From: Microvelia longipes
Taxonomy: Eukaryota; Arthropoda; Insecta; Hemiptera; Veliidae
Assembly: GCA_018340805.1 (NCBI GenBank)
Contig: JACMZG010000008.1
Location: forward strand, 22,446,762-22,510,761
Reading direction: 5' to 3'
DNA: 64,000 nt
The translations under genes and the position numbers were made by a program. Numbering within the stretch: the stretch's first letter is position 1; the number at the start of each line of letters is the position of its first letter. The notes under the pieces are model-generated. The model saw only the letters and a list, made by a program, of their open reading frames with translations. It ran no database searches and was not told where the DNA came from. Positions 39,875-51,285 of this stretch are shown here, piece after piece.

Positions 39875-40060
39875 TTTCCTCTCCTGCTATTTTAGGTGAA
39901 TAGGTAAAGTGTTGTGTTCACCCTAATATCCGAAACTGAGATTTCATGAAAAATATACGTTTTAGATGTTTTAAAGACGTCTTAAGTAGACATAATCGTG
40001 ATGTTTGACTGCACAGTATGTGTCATGCATATTTTTACTTAGAGGGGCCCTATAGTTAAA
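39875..40060 (+). repeat. Family A interspersed repeat, head part
   Basis: TACTTTTCCTCTCCTGCTAT, AAAGTGTTGTGTTCACCCTA and CCGAAACTGAGATTTCATGA match the family A head; the tail is missing or highly diverged. Confidence 0.5.
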
Positions 40061-40318
40061 TTGTGAAACATTGAAAAAGTAACTTGACCACCTTCAATTT
40101 TATGTACGATCAAATAATCAGTACAAAATTACAATATCTTATTAAGGAGAATGTTAAAAATACAAATCAAAACAAAAAAATGTGCGGCAAGTCAAAATAA
40201 ATTGATTTATTATAACTTACTCTTAAAGGAGGTTTCAATAAGGTTACACAGAGCCCCTGAGAGCCCCAAAAAGATGATTCAGGCCTCTCAATGTATTGAG
40301 ATAGGCTATGCCCCTCTA

Positions 40319-40386
40319 GTATATATATGTATATATATTATTATATTATATATATATATATATTATATAATATATATATATATTAT
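40319..40386. repeat. Interrupted (TA)n microsatellite
   Basis: TA array with repeated ATTAT phase breaks. Confidence 0.9.
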
Positions 40387-40960
40387 GATGTCATGCATAT
40401 AACTCCTGTTGTGGTGTCTGAAACTTGACAAAAAATCAAACTTCAAGTCCAGTTGTGCTACTCCAAGATATGTTTTATCCTTGTTAATCAATTTCGGACG
40501 TAGAGCACTTACTTTTTGTACTGTAATCAATTTTAGCCTAATTACAACGCTCAAACCATCAAGACACAACGAATAACAAGTATAAAGTCAATTATAATAA
40601 AACTTAATTACAAAACGAAAAACTTTATGGAGACCTCTATTTTAAATTATTATCAATTTTGAAGAGAATAAGTCCAAAATGATAAATTACGATAATTTTG
40701 CTGAGATTTCAATATAATTTTATCTTTTCTAGGCTTAACGTAATAAATAAACAAAATTTGCTTAAAGATATTTTTTTTTGGAAAACGACTTTAAGCAGGA
40801 AATTACGTTAAAAACAAAAAAAGGTAATTTTTTAACGGAATTCTCGTCTCTAACTCTAGTTGTTTTCTTAATATCTGTATGCAACAATGTGATTGTACAT
40901 TTTGTTTATTTATTATATTAAGCCTTAAAAAATAGATATATTGAATGCTTGGCAAAAGCG

Positions 40961-41044
40961 TTATTAATAAATAATAATTGAGGAAGAATTGGTCCAAAAT
41001 TATTATTTTGGACCAATTCTTCCTCAATTATTATTTATTAATAA
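40961..41044. repeat. Perfect 40-bp inverted repeat with 4-nt loop
   Basis: The arm 40961-41000 (TTATTAATAAATAATAATTG...GGTCCAAAAT) is exactly inverted at 41005-41044. The loop is TATT. A further short piece, ATTCAATTCTTCCTCAGAAT, follows at 41045-41064 as a partial direct copy of the right arm. Confidence 0.95.
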
Positions 41045-41064
41045 ATTCAATTCTTCCTCAGAAT

Positions 41065-42260
41065 CATTAATAACTTAATTATAAAACTATTTTTAAATAA
41101 AGCAAAAATTGTATGCTTCTTTTAACTAAAAATACTATCTATTAACTTTCAATTAAATGTGAGTTACATACATCTTCCATGCCTGTATAGAATTTAGAGT
41201 ATAGTATTTTGAATTTAATTTGCTAAAACAATGGATGTTTATCTTGTTGAATTAGCATACCATGGAATTAAAAAAATGCTTACTTAATATCGCATTCCGA
41301 ATAAACACTAAGCACTTAACTTATTGATACAATAAAAGTCAGTGTCAGTAAATGTATTTTTTATTTTATCAGCTCAATCCACTCAACTACTTGACTCTCC
41401 ATCCAAGTATTTAAACACTCGATACAGTTCAGAGTTTATTTATTTTTTTGTTCAAACACAAAACGATACTTGCATGTTTTTAAAAAACGCTTATTTCCAA
41501 TTTTCATTTCATTGAAATTAGGATGTGTCAATATTAATTTTTATCCCTCAATCTAAAAATAATACAACCCATACATGATAAAAACATTTAACTCTTACAA
41601 TAAAACAATACTTTTTACTCGTAGTGAGAATATATAAAGTAAAAAACTGAAAGTTCATGGTGATTTTTAGCAATTGATTAAAAATCTACCCTAATATTTA
41701 TCTTTTACGTCGTATTGTTTGCATTTTCCTTGAATTTAGATTAATTTAAATTCTATTTTTATCTATATTAGATCCACTTTTAATGAATTTTCTTTGTAAT
41801 AAAATCTGATAGGAGTCAGAGTGTAACAAATTTGCTTCAGAGGTCCCTGGATCACGTAATAATACGTTTCCTGAACCTTCCATACAACCACTCTAGGTGA
41901 CCGAAAAAATCAATTTATCCGTGGTAAAAACTGGAACCTAAAATACGCTCGCTAAACATGAAAAGTAAAGTGGGATGTCGATTTCGATAGGTTTCACTTT
42001 CGATAGGTTTTCAGGGTTTAGTCGAATTATAGAAGTCTAAAGTCGATACAACCACATATGGTGACCCAAAATTTGAAAATCCTGTGAAACATAATATATG
42101 GAGCAGCTAAAAATAGGGTTGGCTAAACATGAATTTCAAATTATAAATAGTTTGCGGTGTTTTTTGAGACCCTGAGTTAAAGGAAAACAGTCCAGAGTCA
42201 ATACGAGAGCTCAAAGTTCTCTAAGCTATAGTTCAGGGTTAATGCTTTAAAAATTAATAG
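41065..42260. other. Intergenic AT-rich sequence
   Basis: Two related words, ACAACCACTCTAGGTGACC (41884) and ACAACCACATATGGTGACC (42048), suggest a diverged short repeat. No gene is supported. Confidence 0.35.
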
Positions 42261-42690
42261 GCGCGAAGTTCTGCATACCGTCGAATTTCCTTTAGAGTGC
42301 TGTAGCTCCGCGCCTAACAATCCTTTTCTTACTTGCGTTTTCTGTGTATGCTTTATTCGAGAAGTAACATTACGAATCGTTACTTATTTTTGTTTTGATT
42401 TTCCAAAGGAGACGTGCTAAATCCTTTCAAAATAAAAGCATTAACAAAGCTTTAATTTGTGCCAATAATGTTGTGCAGTCCTAATTTTGGAAATATCGTA
42501 TGTGCATAGTTTTAAATTACCAATAGGATAATTTTGCGCATTCTTTTAGCAAAATTAAAAATATGTATCAAGTCATGATGCTACTGCTCAAGTTATAAAC
42601 CATAAACAGAAACTAGAGCGACATATTTAATAGTTACGCACGAATGGACGCATTAAAGGGAATTCGCCTGGCATGTGGATCTCCGTCCAG
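42261..42690. mobile_element. Family B foldback element, diverged copy 2
   Basis: The right arm is clear (ATGATGCTACTGCTCAAGTT ... GAATTCGCCTGGCATGTGG). The left arm is more diverged (CCGTCGAATTTCCTTTAGAG). The centre keeps the ATTCTTTTAGCAAAATT segment seen in the other copies. Confidence 0.55.
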
Positions 42691-44560
42691 AATTATTTAA
42701 AACTTCACATTTTGTTTTAAAATATCTGCAATTTTTTGCTTACTCATCTAATTATGCTCCTAATCAGGATTAATTATTTCATTACTGTTTAATTAATTCT
42801 AAGCGAGTTAGTTTCTAACTTTTAACTTACTTTAACTTATGCCTTAAAGTTTTCAGATCCTTTATCAGTTACTTGACCGGCTTAGTTTCCCTAATTCAAT
42901 TAAGGTAAAATTCTCTCTAAATGAAAACATTATAATGCGCTTAACTGAGCGTTAACTTAAGATATTTCATGAACAGAAAGATAAAGAAAAGAAATTATTA
43001 GTGAATCTCTTATGGTGTGGAGGACGCTTTGTGTTGTTTGTGAGTTTTGCTACTTAAACTCTTTTAGCTGCCTTTGTAAGTCTTTACCTAGGTCTTACCC
43101 TATTACACACTTCTCTACTCCTTGATGAAGGTTTTCTTTCCATATCAAGCTCTCCCTCTTATTGCTAAAACCATTTAATTACTAGCTGATAGCTTACTTT
43201 CATGAAAAGAACCCTTAAATCCTCTTTCAAGTTATGCCCCCAAGCTTACTTTATTTCGATCCTTTCAAGCGATACGTTCAGTTAACAACAGGCTTTCTAT
43301 TTTATCGATGTAGAGTGATCTTGTCTACGTTTGTAACGTGTAGACCCTTAGACTTTTTACTTGATTTCAAGTAATTACTTTTGTTTCTAAGGTTTTACTC
43401 AAATCATTCTGGAAAGCAATCTTTGTGATTTTACAAACAACTTTTTTCTTTGAAGAACTATTGAGGACTAGTTTTCTTTAAAACAAATGTGAGTTTTAAA
43501 GAAAAATCCAAGTTGAAACTTGACTTTTACTTGCTAGAACTTGACCTAGAAGATCATTTAATCAATTTCAATTCTTGGTGTATAATCGTTATTCCAATTA
43601 CCTAATGCAAGTAGTATGTTATCACAATCTATTTATTTGTATGCTATGTCCACATAGGTTGACGTATAAGTGTTCAAATTAGTAACATCAACTATTATGT
43701 GTTTTAGTTAGTTTAATTATGTGGTTCACAGTTTAAGCGCCTTTATCGTAACTTAAGCGTAACTTATTCTTAACTTGTATGTATGGACATAGCAATAATT
43801 TTAACAGATGTTTCGATTGAAATCAACAAATGATAGCAAACAAACTTGGAAATTTCGTCTAAACAACGCTAAAGCTCTTAACATCTTTTGTAAATACCTA
43901 CTAAATTATTCGTTCTACGTGTTTACATTTCTTTTACTACTTTTAATTGGTAAAACCCGTTTATTTTTTCCAGATGCCCAAAAGTTATCACATGTCACAT
44001 GTTGCCCTTAATACCTTACGATGCGCCCTAGTCGTCATAAAGTGAAAGCATCATGTATGCCCATGAAATTTGTGCTGCTGATAAGACTTGGCGTGAAAGA
44101 ACATCTCTGACTGGGCTAATTTTCACAGTGGTGTTTTTGGTTCGGATTTCATTAGTTTTAGTATATTTTCTTTAAAATCCTTGGGCTGTTTTTCTCTTTT
44201 TAGTTTAAGGATATGCAAGTTTTAGTTTATACTTGATGCAAGTTTCCTCTTTTTACTTCCTATTGCTTTTGTACATCTGTCAGTGATTTTCACAATGTCC
44301 ACTCTTTGCCTTTAGTTTTGTCACGAACATTAAGTATTAACACCTGACAATATATAACTCTCAGAAATTTTATGAAAGAATTATGTTCAGTGAGTGAGTG
44401 TTAAAAGTGTCTAACTTTAAGTCTTCATTCATAATAAATTAAGGATGATACAGGTAAACTGCATTAGTCTTTTTACAAGAATATAATTAATAATACATTT
44501 AGTTTGTTTTTAGTTTTTGCAACGATTTTTTGGATTTTTTTTACTTCATATTTTTTTAGG
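42691..44560. other. Intergenic AT-rich sequence
   Basis: No gene or repeat is supported. Confidence 0.35.
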
Positions 44561-44564
44561 CACA

Positions 44565-44645
44565 GATGATGATCTATTAAGTCGAAAGCTGATGAGGATG
44601 TGTTATTTGTTAAATTAAAATCTCAACGTCTCCACTCTAGATTTC
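44565..44645 (+). repeat. GATGATGATC...GTCGAAAG retroelement 3' end trace
   Basis: CACAGATGATGATCTATTAA is followed by GTCGAAAGCTGATGAGGATG. The order (C)UGAUGA, short stem, CGAAA resembles a degenerate hammerhead core of Penelope-like elements. No coding remnant is attached. Confidence 0.3.
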
Positions 44646-46413
44646 TCGAAGTGAATCTATAAAAAATATTTTTGATTTAAAATACTTTTTAATAAATAGG
44701 TACTTTACTGACTCAAGAAAGTGATTAAAGTGAGATTATTTTGCCAAAGCAGTAAAAATAGTTATAGACAATAATTGTTGTTATTTAGAAAAAGGTTGAC
44801 AAAATAATTATGGAGTTCCACATAAAAGATAGGTTTCGCTAATTTACTTATAATTAATCATTGTAAAATATATTAAGTTTAACGTAAAATCTAAGAGGAT
44901 AAATAAAAATGAAAGTTGTAACTTGTTCGATTTCAAGTATTTAAACATCCCATATTTGTTTATATTTTTTTATTTGTTATTATTATTATTTGTTTGTATT
45001 TATTGCGCTCTCCAAAAAAGTAGTATATCTTACATAACGTTAAAGTGATTTTGTTGTATCGGATATTACTTATTAACTCGCTGTCGCTCGTAGATAAACA
45101 AAATTCCGTAACAATAATATACCACTTTACCGCCACATTCGCTAAATTACATTAAAAACGTTAATATCGTTGAATAAATTTCCAGAAATCATCTTAATAT
45201 GTAGTAATGAATGGATAAAATTACATTGCAAAAATCTATAAAAATATATATGTAATTATATCTTCTGCTTTTTATGACTGAGGTATAATAAAAATTAAAA
45301 CTAGTGATTAAACTACGATTATCTTATCTTATCAATAACTTATAACCTATTTTTATATTACCATCTGATAAAATATGCTAATTATCTCCCTAGACGAAAT
45401 TCAGCCCTTTCACCTTATTGTGAGAGCTCAGGAAATCATGAACTGATACCATCGTCTATTTATTAAGTTGTGAAAATTCCGACGTAAATGTTTTTATAAT
45501 AATTTTAGTGCTTTCCAAATGTGAAACATTTATTTTCTAAATTAGCTTTAAGATCATTAAAATAATGTAATCTTAATTTTCTTGATAATAATGTTAATTA
45601 AAAGGTTGAAAAATTCCTGTAATTAAAGGATTAAAAATTTCCCATTTCCTTTATAATCATTATTATTGGTTTAAATATTTTTTCAAGATTTTCGTTCCTT
45701 TAAAACTTTTATTCTACGCAAAAACAACGATTTTAAAATTTCAAGTTTTGTGAATATTATATTTTACTGGAATAATTAGTTATTATTAATTATAAGAAAT
45801 CACCGAGGCGTCACGTAATTTTATTTTTTCCGCATCCTAAGTTAAAAAGTTCAAAGAGTTTAATCTGCGAAATACATTACAAATTTAGAACTCTTTAAGA
45901 AAGTTTTTATAAGTCGATAAATTTTTTAAGTTAATCTGAAAGTTAAGCTACTTTTTAGCGAATTTTCTTTAAAATAACTTGCTAATGAAGTGGGTCGCAT
46001 AGCAGGTATGGAGTCTGAAAGTATGATAAGAACTCTTTTTTGAGATCCCTGATCTCAACTAGATCACAATATATATTTATATTATTTGTATGTACACATA
46101 AATATTTATATAGCTAAGTAGATTTGGGTTGCTGAATCTAATAACACCTTTACATTATCGATACGTCAACTATTAGTGAGAAAACAGTCGAAAAAATACG
46201 GTAAATAATCGGAAAATAAATACTACGGTTGATAAATAACAAATTTCGAGTAGGGTATCATTTCCGATATTTGTTGGGGCGCTGAATCAAATAAAGTAGA
46301 TTCGCAGCCTATATAGGAACACATACAGTACTCAAAGCCAGATTGGAATTTTGGTGCCAGCGATAATTTGTTATAGTCATATGTAAACTATATAAGTTAA
46401 TATAATTAAAAAT
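44646..46413. other. Intergenic AT-rich sequence
   Basis: No supported gene. The word TAACTCGCTGTCGCTCGTAG at about 45073 belongs to the loose CGCT-CGCTCG word class. Confidence 0.35.
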
Positions 46414-46842
46414 AATTCTAGCTCGGAGATCCGCAAGCTAGGCGAATTTCCTTTAAAATGCGTGCTTTTGTGCTTAACGATCCATTTTATGTTTAAGTTT
46501 CGGGTTTGCATTATAACTTGAGCTGTGATATTACTCATTATTCTGTAATTTCGTCTTGATTTTTTTGAAAGTAAATACGCTTGGACATTTTAAAATTAGG
46601 ATGAGCTGGAAATGAGTGCGAATAAGGCCATGTGAATTGGTGACCATAGTTTTGAAAACCTGTATAGTAGTATAACTATGCCCTTTTCCTTTGAAAAATC
46701 CGGAAAAATTGTGTAACAAGTTGTAATGCTTATGTTTATGTTATAATGTGTGAACTGAACTTAAGCAAGAAATGGATTGTTGAGCAAGAAAGCAGGCATT
46801 TAAAAAAAATTCGCCCGGCTTGCGGACCTAAGCGCTAGAATT
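46414..46842. mobile_element. Family B foldback element, complete copy 3
   Basis: The termini AATTCTAGC (left) and GCTAGAATT (right) are exact inverses. They enclose arms of about 110 bp: CCGCAAGCTAGGCGAATTTC on the left against AAATTCGCCCGGCTTGCGG on the right. The centre keeps CTTTGAAAAATCCGGAAAA. This is the best-preserved copy for defining the ends. Confidence 0.75.
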
Positions 46843-47348
46843 GTATTCATTTAGCTTTATTATTTTTAATACAAAGTTTTATATATATTTTTCAGTTTTT
46901 TAAATGAAATTTTAGGATTTTTAGGTTTAACCTAGCTTATTGCTTACATTTATATATAAGATTTCTATCCGATTGAAACATTATAAATAAAATAGTTCAC
47001 GCATTATATGAGGGCTATTAAAAAAAAATACTGCGTTTTGTCTCAGTTACTGGACTATCCTATTTCAACCCTAAAGTTATCTTGCGAAAAATATCATCAG
47101 CTTGGATCCTAATTTTAACCTGGACATTTTTCTTAAGTCACAGAAATCATTGATTGGTTCATAGTCAACCAAGTCCAGGTTTCTATGATAAAAAGTTTTG
47201 TTAAAAAACTTGACTTAACTTAAGCCTCAGAGACTGGGTTAAGTTAAAATGAGTTAGGTAAAATATATTAAATGTTTCTTTACATGCATGAAAACATTAG
47301 TGTCATTGAAACAAGTAAATCCACTCAACTTCCTAACTATGGCGATTT
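46843..47348. other. Intergenic AT-rich sequence
   Basis: Nothing recognised. Confidence 0.35.
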
Positions 47349-48018
47349 CCAATCAAATTAAAGATAACAGAGTTAGGTCCTGAGCAGAGGGGGTTAACTT
47401 AAATTGTTTTCTGTATGTATTTTTCACAAAAACGGTTCGCCGTTGTATGTTCTGTATTTCAAAATTCAGAAACTAAAGTAAATAGAAACCTTTTTAAACT
47501 TCCAGAGAACGCTACTGATGGCAGATAAGTGTAAATTTCATTTAATTAATTTATTGATTTAGACGATTTATTAGGTAATTACATTAATCACATGTGTGCA
47601 TCTTGCCGATGTAATTAAAATACAGGGCTGCATTAAATGCCAAAAATCTATCTTCTTGCATGTGTAAACATTAGCCACTATTTCCTTATTACCTGATTGA
47701 ATCAATTAAATTAAATAAATTACTTGAATGAAAAACTTACAAGTAAATCAGAAGTGTTCTGTGTAAAGCTTAAAGACGACGAAAGCCGTGCGAAGCGTAC
47801 GGCTAGTTAGAAGTATGACTATACAAAGTATAAAAATTAAATTTCAAACTGACTGTGGGCAAAAACCGGGAATTAAGCCACGCCCACTCAATTGAAAGGT
47901 AGGTCCCCCCCGCGCTAGTGTCGACCGGAATCCAAATTTTCCCACCATTGTCGACAGTCCTTACTGTTTAAGTATCTATAGTCTCTGGTCCTGAGATAAC
48001 AGATGCTATTATTATTAT
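47349..48018 (+). repeat. 670-bp tandem duplication, unit 1
   Basis: Starts CCAATCAAATTAAAGATAAC and ends GATAACAGATGCTATTATTA. It is repeated immediately at 48019. The GC-richer part, GAAAGCCGTGCGAAGCGTAC then GGCTAG, contains a short stem AGCCGT/ACGGCT next to CTAG. Confidence 0.9.
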
Positions 48019-48698
48019 CCAATCAAATTAAAGATAACAGAGTTAGGTCCTGAGCAGGGGGGGTTAACTTAAATTGTTTTCTGTATGTATTTTTCACAAA
48101 AACGGTTCGCCGTTGTATGTTCTGTATTTCAAAAATTCAGAAACTAAAAGTAAATAGAAACCTTTTTAAAACTTCCAGAGAACGCTACTGATGGCAGATA
48201 AGTGTAAATTTCATTTAATTAATTTATTGATTTAGACGATTTTATTAGGTAATTACATTTAATCACATGTGTGCATCTTGCCGATGTAATTAAAACAGGC
48301 TGCATTAAATGCCAAAATCTATCTTCTCTTGCATGTGTAACTTTAGCCACTATTTCCTTATTACCTGATTGAATCAATTAAATTAATAAATTACTTGAAT
48401 GAAAAACTTACAAGTAATCAGAAGTGTTCTGTGTAAGCTTAAAGACGACGAAAGCCGTGCGAAGCGGTACGGCTAGTTTAGAAGTATGACTATACAAAGT
48501 ATAAAATTAAATTTCAAACTGACTGACTGGGCAAAAACCGGGAAATTAAGCCACGCCCACTCAATTGAAAGGTAGGTCCCCCGCCCGCGCTAGTGTCGAC
48601 CGGAATCCAAAATTTTCCCACCATTAAGTCGACAGTCTTACTGTTTAAGTATCTATAGTCTCTGGTCCTGAGATAACAGATGCTATTATAATTATCGT
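48019..48698 (+). repeat. 670-bp tandem duplication, unit 2
   Basis: A head-to-tail copy of 47349-48018. The differences I read are mostly one-base insertions or deletions in homopolymers and short repeats, with very few substitutions. Confidence 0.9.
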
Positions 48699-48775
48699 AT
48701 TGTTTCTAAAGTGTCAAAAAATTTGAAAAACTTGTTAGCATTTATTTTGTTGATTTGACGCAAGATGATAGAAAC

Positions 48776-49121
48776 GTATAAGGCTTAGAATAATACTATA
48801 TATAGAAGGAGGACAGAACCGTAAACACAATGTAATTCCACTGATAACACGAAAGCCGGTTGACTGGTGCACCTAAGTAATGCTGCCAACCTGACAACAA
48901 AACATTATTTTAAATATTTATATTAGTATTTTCTGAATAATCAATCATTAATTAATAATAGAACATAATAATTCAGCAACCGGAAGTATTGCCAACTTTT
49001 TTTTAGAAAATTGTATATTGTTAGGGTGGCAGCATTACTTAGGCGCACCAGTGAACCGCCTTTCGTGTTATCAGTAGTGCTCCTTCTATATATATATATA
49101 GTATTATTCTAAGGTATAAGG
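48776..49121. mobile_element. MITE with 8-bp target-site duplication GTATAAGG
   Basis: The element 48784-49113 begins CTTAGAATAATACTATATAT and ends with its inverse (ATAGTATTATTCTAAG). The inverted arms continue inward for about 100 bp (CTGATAACACGAAAGCCGGT, CCTAAGTAATGCTGCCA), with a 26-bp insert in the left arm only. Exact 8-bp direct repeats GTATAAGG flank it. An 8-bp duplication is characteristic of hAT and a few other DNA transposon superfamilies. The interior is noncoding. Confidence 0.85.
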
Positions 49122-49440
49122 TGATTCAATTCGATGTAAACAAACCAACAGTCGGAGGTTATAACCTGACTTTTTTATGAATGGCGTGACGTCATTGCAG
49201 GAATCGGTATAGGCGACTTACATTGAAAATTATGAATAATTACCAATTGTGAACAGAATAAGCAAAAGATTTGGCCAAAAACTTTGGAGATTATTTACTA
49301 ACATAAGATTGATTCATTTACGTAGAAATGATTAATTTTTACTTAACATATTAGTGAAATTAACACATTTTTATAATTAAGTAGTTGTTTACATTACATT
49401 TTTATTAGGAAATAATCTGTCAAAAATACAAAAGCCTTGA

Positions 49441-49505
49441 TAGCATTGTGGATACGCTTTCGCTTCTCCTACAAGAGATAACGGGTTCGAGCCCCAGGTC
49501 CTCGG
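49441..49505 (+). repeat. tRNA-like (SINE-type) segment
   Basis: TAGCATTGTGG (box A-like) and GGGTTCGAGCCCC (box B, a perfect small stem-loop) lie 32 bp apart. A full cloverleaf with acceptor pairing is not evident. It looks like a degenerate tRNA-derived element rather than a functional tRNA. Confidence 0.45.
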
Positions 49506-49534
49506 ATTACTTTTTATTAAAAAAAAAAATTGTC

Positions 49535-49830
49535 ACAAAATGTGTACTTTTCCTCATTTATACCGTATGTATTTTATAGGTTGGTAAACAGGGAAGTGTT
49601 ATGCCTGCACTTAACATCTGAAACCGAGATTTACCTCCTAAGTAGTTTTCAAGTTGTCTGTCTGAATATGTAAGTGTGCGTTACTATAGTAGCTCTCGGA
49701 ACATTTATGGTAGAGAGACTTTTAAACTTGGTACAAAAGTCAATCTATATAGTTGTGCTATTCGATAAATAATGTTTTGACATCATTAACCGGCAATCAT
49801 TTATAATACGCGGAAAAATGTTATGATCAA
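49535..49830 (+). repeat. Family A interspersed repeat
   Basis: Head TTTTCCTCATTTATACCGTA, then CATCTGAAACCGAGATTTAC, TATGGTAGAGAGACTTTTAA, GGTACAAAAGTCAATCTATA and GACATCATTAACCGGCAATC, all in order. It is one of the most complete copies. Confidence 0.7.
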
Positions 49831-49885
49831 AAATCACTTGGACTCGGAAATATTCAAAAGATCAAAAATAAACAAAAAAAAAATA

Positions 49886-49975
49886 TTGTGCTCCAGCTGG
49901 GATTCGAACCCCCAACCTCCGAGACACTGAGCGATCACTTTGACCCATAAGCCAAGTAAGCTAACAAGCGCAGGG
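49886..49975 (-). repeat. tRNA-like segment (minus)
   Basis: Read on the minus strand: TAGCTTACTTGGC (good box A), an anticodon-arm-sized middle, and GGGGGTTCGAATCCC (good box B). Acceptor pairing is imperfect, which argues for a decayed tRNA or SINE head. It faces the plus-strand tRNA-like segment at 49441. Confidence 0.45.
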
Positions 49976-50286
49976 TCGCAATGATTTATACATTAACTTT
50001 CAAAACTACATTCTCTAGGTTAACCGTATAAAATCAGTTATCTGATTTCAAACATGTCTAAATGAATATGGACGTATAAAAACTCGATGAATGTATCCTG
50101 AGAAATAATTTCTGAAATATTTATTTTAAAATTTGACTTTTTTATAGTAGTGCTCAATTTTTGTTAGTATTATAATGTAAGTTGTCTATACTGATTCCTG
50201 CAATGACGTCACAGCCGGACTATAACCTAACATGTCAAAAAAATTGTTTTCATTCATAAAAACCCTCCAGTTGAATCACCTTATAC

Positions 50287-50774
50287 ATTTTATCAGCTTG
50301 GATTTGATGGAATAGATTGAGCCTATTTCAGTTGCAGGCAAGATGTCAGGACGTATACTATACTGCTACACAGGAAACGCTGATATCAGCCCTGTAGCGG
50401 ACAAAGTTTTCTTTTATTGACATCGGAGGTCGTTTAGACTGTCCCAAACATAGAAGTTATGTTCACTTGTTGATTATATTCTGATATAGGAAAAACCAAT
50501 GAATATTTTTGGACTTCGGTTTTACCTGATCTTTGCCTGAAAACGGTACAAATGGATGTAATTGAATGTTTTCAATTACATCATTATTATTTGTTTGAAT
50601 TTAAATGTGTAATTGTTTTGAGCCACCTAGTACCCAGTGTTTATGAGGCATGTGGATAAAAACTGTGCTGTAGTAAAATAGTAACCTGCCAGATTGTTTA
50701 CAAGTCTGATAGGTTATACTTGATTTTAATAGAAGATATTTTTAATATTTACAATAATAATAGATTCTATCATA
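50287..50774. other. Intergenic sequence
   Basis: Nothing recognised. Confidence 0.35.
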
Positions 50775-51285
50775 TTTTTACTGTTCCTTATATGCACTCT
50801 AGGCATATAGGAAAAGTATTTGTTTGTGCAAAAACATCAGAAACCGAGATTTCACCTAAACTATCCAATTCAGGAGTTTCTTTACCATCTGAGTGGTTTT
50901 TAGATTGTTTATTATCTGTTTACGTGTGTGTTTGTTATCATCGTAGTTTCCAGTGTGTTTATGGTAGAGAGTTAAAACTCTGTCAAATCATTTTTTATGT
51001 CTAGTTGCGCTGTCCGGAAGATGTTTTTATGACGTCATTATCCGACAACATGACTTAGCAGTAATTGCGTTAGTTCAAGAAGCGTGGAAATTGTTTTGAA
51101 TTATTTGAAATTCAGCACGGATGTAATGCTATATAAGACCAATTACGTGTGCCTAGTTTCATGTCTTTATCAGAATCAGTTCAATTATCGATTGACTTCA
51201 CTGTATACATTTTAAAAAAATGTTTTCTTTTGTTTTTGTTGGATCATAAATGTAAAGCAGCATCGAGTAAGGTCAGTGTCTAAAT
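50775..51285 (+). repeat. Family A interspersed repeat with downstream extension
   Basis: CATCAGAAACCGAGATTTC, GTTTACGTGTGTGTTTGTTA, TTTATGGTAGAGAGTTAAAA and ATGACGTCATTATCCGACAA define the core. The tail continues to TAAAGCAGCATCGAGTAAGG. A 94-codon frame across it is just the repeat read through. Confidence 0.7.

Larger units (their letters stand above)
49114..50286. mobile_element. Foldback element of about 1.17 kb with inverted termini
   Basis: The left end GTATAAGGTGATTCAA is exactly inverted at the right end, TTGAATCACCTTATAC (50271-50286). Homology continues inward (GGTTATA, TGACGTCATTGCAGGAATC, GTATAGGCGACTTACATT on the left; the inverses around 50160-50250 on the right). TA-rich ends suggest a Tc1/mariner-like TA target, but this is not decisive. 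The interior holds a family A repeat and two tRNA-like segments, so it may be composite. Confidence 0.7.

Noticed and set aside
49886..49975. Functional tRNA gene
   Set aside because: Box A and box B are good, but the acceptor stem does not pair well and the segment is embedded in a mobile element.
50720..51004. 94-codon frame as a gene
   Set aside because: It lies wholly within a family A interspersed repeat.
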